Assembly (NCBI GenBank): GCA_023269675.1
Contig: JAHFSX010000014.1
Coordinates: 83,375-147,374 of the forward strand
Length of the DNA stretch: 64,000 nucleotides
Origin: Verrucomicrobiota bacterium
GTDB lineage: Bacteria; Verrucomicrobiota; Kiritimatiellia; RFP12; UBA1067
Reading direction: 5' to 3'
Shown: piece by piece, positions 58,246 through 64,000 of the stretch
How positions within the stretch are numbered: the stretch's first letter is position 1
Layout: each line of letters begins with the position of its first letter
Program-made: the position numbers and the translations under genes
Notes under the pieces: model-generated
What the model saw: only the letters and a program-made list of their open reading frames with translations
Told to the model about the DNA's origin: nothing
Database searches by the model: none

Positions 58246-59430
58246 TCATTTCAGCCCGGCGGCCGCGCGGAGGGCGGAGACACGGTCGGTCTTCTCCCAC
58301 GGGAAGCCTTCGCGGCCGAAATGGCCGTAGTTCGAGGTCTTGCGGTAGGACCAGCCGCGAGGCTTGGTCAAACCGAGGTCCTTGATCAACATGCCCGGGC
58401 GGAAGTCGAAGATCTCGTCCGACATGAGGATCTTTTCGATCTTGGCGTCGGGCACCTTGCCGGTGCCGTAGGTGCTGACGTTGATGCTGAGCGGCTTGGC
58501 GACGCCGATCGCGTAGGCCACCTGGATCTCGCACTTGTCGGCCAGACCCGCGGCGACGATGTTCTTGGCGGCATAGCGGCAGTAGTAAGCCGCCGAACGG
58601 TCCACCTTGGAGGGGTCCTTGCCGGAAAAGGCGCCGCCGCCGTGCGAACCGACACCGCCGTAGCTGTCGACGATGATCTTGCGACCGGTCAAGCCGGAGT
58701 CGCCGCAGGGGCCGCCGATCACAAAGCGTCCGGTCGGATTGATGTAGAACTTGGTTTTGTTGGTCAACATCCCGGTATCCAGGAGAAGGCTGCGGGCCGC
58801 CTCTTCCATCTCCTTGCGGATACGCTTGATCGGCACCTCACGGGTCTGGTGCGAGATCACGACGGTCGTGATCTCCGTAGCGACGCCGCCCTCGTGCAGC
58901 ACGCTGACCTGCGCCTTGGAGTCGGGACGCAGATAGGCGATCTCGCCGTTCTTGCGCAACGCGGTGAAAAACTGCAGCAGCGCGTGCGCGTAGACGATCG
59001 GGGCGGGCATGAGCTGCGGGGTGGCGTTCGAGGCGTACCCGAACATCATCCCCTGATCGCCGGCGCCCTGATCCTCCAGGGTCACCTTGTTGACGCCCTG
59101 AGCGATATCGACCGACTGGCCGTGCAGCGCGCTGACGTAGTTGAAGGTGTCGTAGCTGAATCCCTCGCTCGGCGTGTCGTAACCGATGTCCTTGACCACC
59201 TCGCGGGCGATCGCCTGGGGATTGATCTTCTCCCAGTTCTTGCAGGTGATCTCACCGACATTGACCACCAGATTGGTTCCGGCCGCGGTCTCGCAACCGA
59301 CATGGGCGGCAGGGTCATTGGCGATACAGGCATCCAAAATCGCGTCCGAGATCTGGTCGCAGACTTTGTCCGGATGTCCTTCCGAAACCGATTCGGAAGT
59401 GTAGACATGGCGCGTCGTCAGTTTACTCAT
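58246..59430 (-). CDS. metK: S-adenosylmethionine synthase
   Basis: 394 residues from ATG 59430, which follows AAGGA at good spacing. YTSESVSEGHPDKVCDQISD, GAGDQGMMFGYA, FVIGGPCGDSGLTGRKIIVD and GGGAFSGKDPSKVDRS are the MetK signatures. It makes SAM from methionine and ATP. First gene of the metK-ahcY pair. The upstream open frame of 45 codons belongs to a leader region. Confidence 0.96.
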   Translation of the reverse strand: MSKLTTRHVYTSESVSEGHPDKVCDQISDAILDACIANDPAAHVGCETAAGTNLVVNVGEITCKNWEKINPQAIAREVVKDIGYDTPSEGFSYDTFNYVSALHGQSVDIAQGVNKVTLEDQGAGDQGMMFGYASNATPQLMPAPIVYAHALLQFFTALRKNGEIAYLRPDSKAQVSVLHEGGVATEITTVVISHQTREVPIKRIRKEMEEAARSLLLDTGMLTNKTKFYINPTGRFVIGGPCGDSGLTGRKIIVDSYGGVGSHGGGAFSGKDPSKVDRSAAYYCRYAAKNIVAAGLADKCEIQVAYAIGVAKPLSINVSTYGTGKVPDAKIEKILMSDEIFDFRPGMLIKDLGLTKPRGWSYRKTSNYGHFGREGFPWEKTDRVSALRAAAGLK

Positions 59431-59653
59431 GGGTGTGTTCCTTAAGGTGCCCCGCCAGCGTGTCCGCCTGCATTCAGGCGAAACCGGAAAGAGCGAAAGC
59501 GTTGAAAAAAAGGCTCGTGGCAGACCCCGTCCCCGCAAAGTATGCGGAATATTTATTCCGAACACTCCGTAACTCTTTATTCACAAACGAATTATGCATT
59601 CACAAGCCGATCACTTCCGGACCCGCCCGTGCATGGTCCGGTTTGATGAGTAA
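59431..59653 (-). promoter_or_regulatory. Structured 5' leader of metK (candidate SAM/SAH-responsive element)
   Basis: About 215 nt between the proposed promoter and metK. Three perfect inverted repeats: 59617-59623 with 59635-59641 (CCGGACC/GGTCCGG), 59545-59560 (CGGAAT/ATTCCG) and 59465-59480 (CGCCTG/CAGGCG), the last about 35 nt before the start codon. Long structured leaders before metK-ahcY often hold SAM or SAH riboswitches, but I could not match a known consensus. Confidence 0.4.
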
Positions 59654-59682
59654 AAAGTATCACAGGGCGTTAGGAGTTGCAA
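59654..59682 (-). promoter_or_regulatory. Putative sigma70-type promoter for metK-ahcY
   Basis: On the minus strand TTGCAA (59677-59682), 17 bases, then TACTTT (59654-59659). It precedes the metK leader and lies in the gap after rmlA. Spacing is ideal and both boxes match 4 of 6 or better. Confidence 0.45.
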
Positions 59683-59776
59683 GTGGCAACCCCTCCAAAG
59701 GTGCGTCTAAAGGTTCGGTTCACTTTCTTTAAAAGCGCGCCGTACCCGGCAGGATTCGGTCGTTTAGCAGCGGGAC

Positions 59777-60676
59777 TTACGGTGTCAGGGACCTGGGTTC
59801 TGCAGCATCGTGCGCGAGCAAACGTGCCAGATACTCGCCATATGTTGATTTTTTGAGAGAACCGGCCAAAACCGCCAGTTCCGCGCGGTCAATAAACCCC
59901 ATGCGCCAGGCGATCTCCTCGATGCAGGCGATCTTAAGCCCCTGCCGGTCCTGGATGGCTTTGACAAACGCCGTGGCGTCGGCCAGAGAGTCGTGCGTGC
60001 CGGTGTCCAGCCAGGCGAACCCGCGCCCCATCAGCTTGACCTTCAGGCGGCCGCGCTGCAGGTAGTCGCGGTTGAGGTCGGTGATCTCGTATTCGCCGCG
60101 GGCCGAGGGTTTCAGGCCCGCCGCGACGTCGACCACGTCATTGTCATAGAAATAGAGTCCCACTACGGCGTAGCTGGATTTCGGTTGGGCGGGCTTCTCT
60201 TCAATCGCCTCCGCCCGACCCTCCCGGTCGAAGCTGACCACGCCGTAACGTTCCGGGTCCGTGACATAGTATCCGAACACGGTCGCCCCGTCCGTGGCGT
60301 CAGCTTCCGCCAACATCCGGCGCAGGCCGTCCCCGTAAAAGATATTATCCCCCAGCACGAGACAGACCGGATCGTCGCCGATGAATTCGCGCCCCAGCAC
60401 AAACGCTTGCGCCAACCCGTTCGGCACCTCCTGAACCTGATAGGCAAACCGCATGCCGAGCTGCGAACCATCCCCAAGCAGATGACGGAACACCGGCGTC
60501 GCCTCAGGTGTGGAGATGATCAGGACCTCGCGGATACCCGCCAGCATCAGCGTCGAGAGCGGATAGTAGATCATGGGTTTGTCGTAAACCGGCAAGAGCT
60601 GCTTGCACATGACCTGTGTGACCGGGTAGAGCCGCGTGCCGGCCCCGCCCGCAAGAATGATGCCCTTACGCGCCAT
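59777..60676 (-). CDS. rmlA: Glucose-1-phosphate thymidylyltransferase
   Basis: 299 residues: [81 protein letters not shown]. Diagnostic for RmlA, the first step to dTDP-4-keto-6-deoxyglucose. It feeds rmlB (upstream), rmlD and probably the dTDP-4-amino sugar branch near 34-35 kb. Confidence 0.95.
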   Translation of the reverse strand: MARKGIILAGGAGTRLYPVTQVMCKQLLPVYDKPMIYYPLSTLMLAGIREVLIISTPEATPVFRHLLGDGSQLGMRFAYQVQEVPNGLAQAFVLGREFIGDDPVCLVLGDNIFYGDGLRRMLAEADATDGATVFGYYVTDPERYGVVSFDREGRAEAIEEKPAQPKSSYAVVGLYFYDNDVVDVAAGLKPSARGEYEITDLNRDYLQRGRLKVKLMGRGFAWLDTGTHDSLADATAFVKAIQDRQGLKIACIEEIAWRMGFIDRAELAVLAGSLKKSTYGEYLARLLAHDAAEPRSLTP

Positions 60677-60862
60677 GAGATGCTCCTTTTAGCAGGGTTA
60701 GCAGGTCAGCCGGCTTAGCCGGTTTAGCAGGTTAACAAGTTCAGCAGGTAGCACATGGCGCTATTCTGCCACACTGCTACTCCGCCATTCTGCCACACTG
60801 CTATCCTGCTATTCCGCCATTCTGCTACCCGGCTATCCTGCTATTCCGCTATTTTGCTACTC
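60677..60862. repeat. R9 array between rmlB and rmlA
   Basis: Left units of GGTTAGCAGGTCAGCC and CCGGTTTAGCAGGTTAAC (60695-60745) face right units of CTGCTATCCTGCTATTCC type (60775-60855). The right end runs into rmlB and gives its last residues (VAK) and stop. No gene in the array. Confidence 0.75.
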
Positions 60863-61928
60863 CCGCGCCCAGACGCTGCCCCGCGTATTTGCTCTCGCGG
60901 ATCGGCTGCCACCACCAGGCGTTGTCGAGATACCACTGCACGGTCTTGCGGATGCCGGTGTCGAACGTTTCCTCAGGCACCCAGCCCAACTCCGTCCGCA
61001 GTTTCGTCGCGTCGATCGCATACCGCTGGTCATGCCCGGGACGGTCGGGGACAAACGTGATCAGCTCCCGGTAACTCGAAACCTTTGCCCCAGAGGCCGG
61101 AGGCACAAGCTCATCGAGAACCGAACAGATCACCTCGACCACCTGCAGGTTCGTGCGCTCGTTGTTCCCGCCCACATTGTACGTTTCGCCCGGCACGCCT
61201 TTTTCCAGAACGATGCGCAAGGCCTTGGCGTGATCCTCCACGTACAACCAGTCGCGCACATTGTCGCCCTTGCCATAAACGGGCAAAGGCTGACCGCCCA
61301 ACGCGTTCAAGATGACCAGAGGGACCAGCTTCTCGGGAAAATGAAAAGGGCCGTAGTTGTTCGAGCAGTTGGTCACGAGCACCGGCAAGCCATACGTGTG
61401 GTGCCACGCCATCACGAGATGATCGGAGGCGGCTTTGCTGGCCGAGTAGGGCGACCTCGGATCGTAAGGCGTACGCTCGGTGAAGAGCCCCTGCGCGCCG
61501 AGCGAGCCGTAGACCTCGTCCGTGGAAATGTGTTGGAAACGGAACGCCTGCCGCTCGGGGGCGCCTTGGGGCAGCGCAAGCCAGAAGGCGGTGGCGACCT
61601 CCAACAGGGTGGCCGTCCCGACGATGTTGGTCTGGACGAACGCCGACGGTCCGTCGATCGAGCGGTCGACATGGGACTCGGCGGCGAGATGCATGACGGC
61701 GTGGGGGCGGAACTCCGCGAAGACTTGCTCGACCGCCGCACGGTCACAGATGTCGGCCCGCACGAAGCGATAATGCGGACTATCCGCCACAGCCTTCAGC
61801 GACGCCAGATTCCCCGCATAGGTCAGCTTGTCCAGGTTCAGGACGCTAAACCCGTCCGCCTGGAGCAGGTGGCGGATCACCGCGGAACCGATGAACCCCG
61901 CCCCTCCCGTCACGATCACACGTTTCAT
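60849..61928 (-). CDS. rmlB: dTDP-glucose 4,6-dehydratase
   Basis: 359 residues: [56 protein letters not shown] with catalytic Tyr and Lys, [15 protein letters not shown]. Diagnostic for RmlB. It gives dTDP-4-keto-6-deoxyglucose for rhamnose and 4-amino sugars. Its last few codons and stop come from an R9 repeat. It begins 12 bases after the tyrosine-kinase gene. Confidence 0.95.
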   Translation of the reverse strand: MKRVIVTGGAGFIGSAVIRHLLQADGFSVLNLDKLTYAGNLASLKAVADSPHYRFVRADICDRAAVEQVFAEFRPHAVMHLAAESHVDRSIDGPSAFVQTNIVGTATLLEVATAFWLALPQGAPERQAFRFQHISTDEVYGSLGAQGLFTERTPYDPRSPYSASKAASDHLVMAWHHTYGLPVLVTNCSNNYGPFHFPEKLVPLVILNALGGQPLPVYGKGDNVRDWLYVEDHAKALRIVLEKGVPGETYNVGGNNERTNLQVVEVICSVLDELVPPASGAKVSSYRELITFVPDRPGHDQRYAIDATKLRTELGWVPEETFDTGIRKTVQWYLDNAWWWQPIRESKYAGQRLGAGVAK

Positions 61929-61939
61929 GGCGTACCGTC

Positions 61940-64000
61940 CTATTCGTCATCCGTCATGGACGCGTCGACGACATCCTGACGGGCCACCCCTGTCGAGGGG
62001 GTGAGATCGTCGCCGCCATAAATCGGCCGGCTGGCGGCCCCGGCGGACTTCTGCTCGGCGGCGCTCAGCTTCTTGCCTTGTCCGTAGGCCCCGTAGCGCG
62101 ACGTGTAGCGATAGGCGTAGCGGTAGTGATAATCGTACTGGCTGAACTGATTGCGGCGGCCAAAGTCCACGTCGTTCACAATGACGCCGATCACGCGGGC
62201 GCCGGCCTCGGTGAGGTGACGAGCCGCATGTTTGATCGGCTGGAAACGCGTCCGGTCCGGACAGCACATGATCATGACGGAATCGGCCAGGGACGCCAAC
62301 ACCATCACGTCGCCGACGATACCGAACGGCGGCGAATCGATGATGACCCGGTCATAATGCTCACGCGCCCAGGTGAAGAATTCGACGATCACGCCGCTGC
62401 CCATGAGGTTGGCGGGGCTGAGCTCAGAAGAGGCCTTCGAGAAGACCACGTCGAGATTCTCGAGCCCCGAAGGCGTCGGCAGGGTGTCGAAGAGGGAAGC
62501 GTCCGCCTTGGCCAAAACGTGCGGCAGGCTGTTGAAATCGGCGGGCTTCTTGTCAAAGATCCGGGCCAAGCGCGGGCGGCGCATGTCGAAGTCGATCAGC
62601 AGCGTCTTCTGCCCGCTCTGCGCGCACGAGGAGGCCAGGCCGCACGAGGTGATGGTCTTGCCCTCGCCGGGCTGCGTGCTCATGCACAGCAACACTTTAG
62701 CCATCTCCTGATAGCGCGGCGAATCGAGCAGGTTTCGCAGGCCGGCGATCGCCTCGGCAAACTGGGAGAACTTGTCATCGATCACCAGCTTCGCCAGCTG
62801 CTCGCGCTTTTTACGGCGCACGTGCGGCAGAACCGCCAAGGTCTTGAGGCGCAACCGCTGCTCGATATCCGAGATGCCGACGATCTTGTCCTCCAAGTGG
62901 TCCAGGATCAGCACGAAAAGAATGCCCAGCAGTAAGCCGATCATCGGGCCCGCGGGAAAGATGATCATCGGGTTCGGCAGCACCGGCTTGGTCGGGCGAT
63001 AAGCCGGCTCCACCTGCTTGATGATGGCCGTGTTCTCGTCAGAGGCCAACTGCGCCTCGCGCGTGCGCTGCAACAATGATTTGTAGCTGCTGTCAGCCAC
63101 TTCGCGCTCGCGCGCCAGCTGTTCCAGCTTCATCTTCGCGGAGACAATCTTCAATTCCAGATCCGAGAGCTTCTTGGTGAGCTCATCGCGCTTGGGCGTG
63201 AGTTGCGACAACTGCCGCTGCAGCAGATCCAGATTCGCCTTGCAGGTTTCCAGCGCCCGGAACACCACATCCGCGAACTGTTGAGTATAGACCTCGACCT
63301 CTTTTTCCTTAACCTTGACCTCGGGGTGGTTCGCCGTGTAGCGCGCCAGCAGAGAGTTTTTTTCCGCCAGCGTCTTCTGCAGCATCTGGTAGGCCACACC
63401 GATCTCGCTCGAGCGCGGCACAGACTCGGGCAAGGAGCCGAATTTTTCCGGCTCGCTCTGAATGGCCTCCAGCGTCTTGCGCAGCTCCGTCGACTTGGTG
63501 ATCTCGCTTTCGAGGCCCAGGATGTCGCCATTGATCTTGACCAACGCCTGCTGCGAGGTCTCGCTCTCACTCGCCATGAAGTCGAGCTGGTTCGCCACGC
63601 GGAAATCCAGCATCTCTTTGTCCGCGCGCTCCAGATTACGCTTCTGCTGTTCGGTGGTCGACGAGAGCCAGGAAACCGCCACCTCGGACTCGTTGCGGTT
63701 CTGGTCCGACGTAAACAGTTCCGACGCCTTGGCGTAGGCGTTCGCCAAATCACACGCCAGCTGTGCATCCGTAGAACGGACCGTCACGCGAATCAGACGG
63801 GAACGGCGCTGCAAGGCCATGGTCGAACCGACCAGCGTCGACACCAACTGCTCATCCGTCACCGTGGAACTGGGATAATCGCTGCGGTATTGGCTGACGA
63901 TCTGGTCGATCACCGCGCGGCTGCGCAACCGCGCCAACCGGGTGTTGAAGACCTCGTCCAGCGTTGATCCCATATCGACATCGATGATCGCCTTGCGCAT
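61940..64000 (-). CDS. Wzc-like polysaccharide co-polymerase / BY-kinase, N-terminus outside window
   Basis: 686 residues visible. Wzz-type periplasmic domain with long coiled-coil stretches (about 100-330), a proline-rich second membrane helix ([20 protein letters not shown]), then a cytoplasmic BY-kinase: Walker [17 protein letters not shown], Walker A' [12 protein letters not shown], Walker [11 protein letters not shown]. The C-terminal [19 protein letters not shown] is a tyrosine cluster for autophosphorylation, followed by 45 extra residues. It controls chain length and export. The ATG at the right edge is probably internal. No repeats. Confidence 0.92.
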   Translation of the reverse strand: MRKAIIDVDMGSTLDEVFNTRLARLRSRAVIDQIVSQYRSDYPSSTVTDEQLVSTLVGSTMALQRRSRLIRVTVRSTDAQLACDLANAYAKASELFTSDQNRNESEVAVSWLSSTTEQQKRNLERADKEMLDFRVANQLDFMASESETSQQALVKINGDILGLESEITKSTELRKTLEAIQSEPEKFGSLPESVPRSSEIGVAYQMLQKTLAEKNSLLARYTANHPEVKVKEKEVEVYTQQFADVVFRALETCKANLDLLQRQLSQLTPKRDELTKKLSDLELKIVSAKMKLEQLAREREVADSSYKSLLQRTREAQLASDENTAIIKQVEPAYRPTKPVLPNPMIIFPAGPMIGLLLGILFVLILDHLEDKIVGISDIEQRLRLKTLAVLPHVRRKKREQLAKLVIDDKFSQFAEAIAGLRNLLDSPRYQEMAKVLLCMSTQPGEGKTITSCGLASSCAQSGQKTLLIDFDMRRPRLARIFDKKPADFNSLPHVLAKADASLFDTLPTPSGLENLDVVFSKASSELSPANLMGSGVIVEFFTWAREHYDRVIIDSPPFGIVGDVMVLASLADSVMIMCCPDRTRFQPIKHAARHLTEAGARVIGVIVNDVDFGRRNQFSQYDYHYRYAYRYTSRYGAYGQGKKLSAAEQKSAGAASRPIYGGDDLTPSTGVARQDVVDASMTDDE

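Noticed and set aside
49764..59445. Long plus-strand frames (400-500 codons) opposite the GHMP fusion, dehydrogenase, ligase and metK genes
   Set aside because: They are Arg-, His- and Gly-rich shadows created by GC-rich third positions of the minus-strand genes and show no family motifs.
59431..59653. A named SAM or SAH riboswitch class
   Set aside because: Hairpins are present but I cannot match a class consensus by eye, so only a generic structured leader is reported.

Overview
The window is one long, one-directional gene cluster for a cell-surface polysaccharide (capsule, exopolysaccharide or O-antigen type). Every gene I can support lies on the minus strand, so transcription runs from high to low coordinates. 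GC-rich coding with an AT-richer middle block, together with small four-helix-bundle (S23/IVS-type) and GxxExxY proteins and many short interspersed repeats, suggests an uncultured PVC-group bacterium (Kiritimatiellota, Lentisphaerota or Verrucomicrobiota). That assignment is inference; no rRNA or other marker is present.

Layout in transcription order. 64.0-55.8 kb: a partial Wzc-like tyrosine kinase, rmlB, rmlA, a metK-ahcY operon with a promoter and a long leader, and rmlD. 55.5-46.2 kb: an O-antigen ligase/polymerase, a UDP-HexNAc 6-dehydrogenase, a GHMP-kinase/GalU-like fusion, an acyltransferase-SGNH protein and rfbF. 46.1-39.4 kb: an IlvB-like ThDP enzyme, a GtrB-like glycosyltransferase with a cut-down GtrA, a second acyltransferase-SGNH protein, and an MBOAT/SGNH pair. 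38.4-26.8 kb: a large membrane protein, glycosyltransferases, a dTDP-4-amino-sugar aminotransferase/acetyltransferase/flippase/GT56 block, a GT61 enzyme and a second Wzy/ligase. 26.5-21.4 kb: an acyl-modification block (KASIII, ACP, KASIII, SDR, GNAT, NodB-like deacetylase) that resembles the Nod-factor NodE/F/G/A/B set. 21.3-6.7 kb: glycosyltransferases, an acetyltransferase, a methyltransferase and an epimerase. 6.1 kb to the left edge: a bacillosamine-type pathway (PglF-, PglC-, PglD- and PglE-like) with its own ACP and KASIII.

The most unusual feature is a system of short repeats. I distinguish ten families by core sequence: R1 AGTTCATTAGT; R2 TTCTAAAGTGCGGGAG; R3 GGCAATCGGCAATAGGC; R4 GCGTTATTGCCTTATTGC; R5 GGACGGAGGACCGAGG; R6 GGTTCCAAGGTTCCAG with small GGCCTGNAGGCC hairpins; R7 CCACAGAGGACACAAAG; R8 ACCGCGAATNATGCGAAT; R9 GGTTTAGCAGGTTAGC; R10 CGCAAAGGCGCAAAG. 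They usually form inverted pairs. All six small S23-type or GxxExxY genes sit between inverted copies of a repeat, and each of the six has a different family (R3, R2, R5, R6, R8, R7). The same families also occur as solo inverted pairs with no gene, between genes and, strikingly, in frame inside glycosyltransferase and nucleotide-sugar genes, where R1 always encodes the same kind of peptide (SSLVHYC ... TNELMNSRTNE). This looks like a set of small mobile elements with autonomous and non-autonomous forms, comparable to Rickettsia palindromic elements and 23S rRNA intervening sequences. The 21.3-47 kb block is nearly free of repeats, which suggests it arrived more recently.
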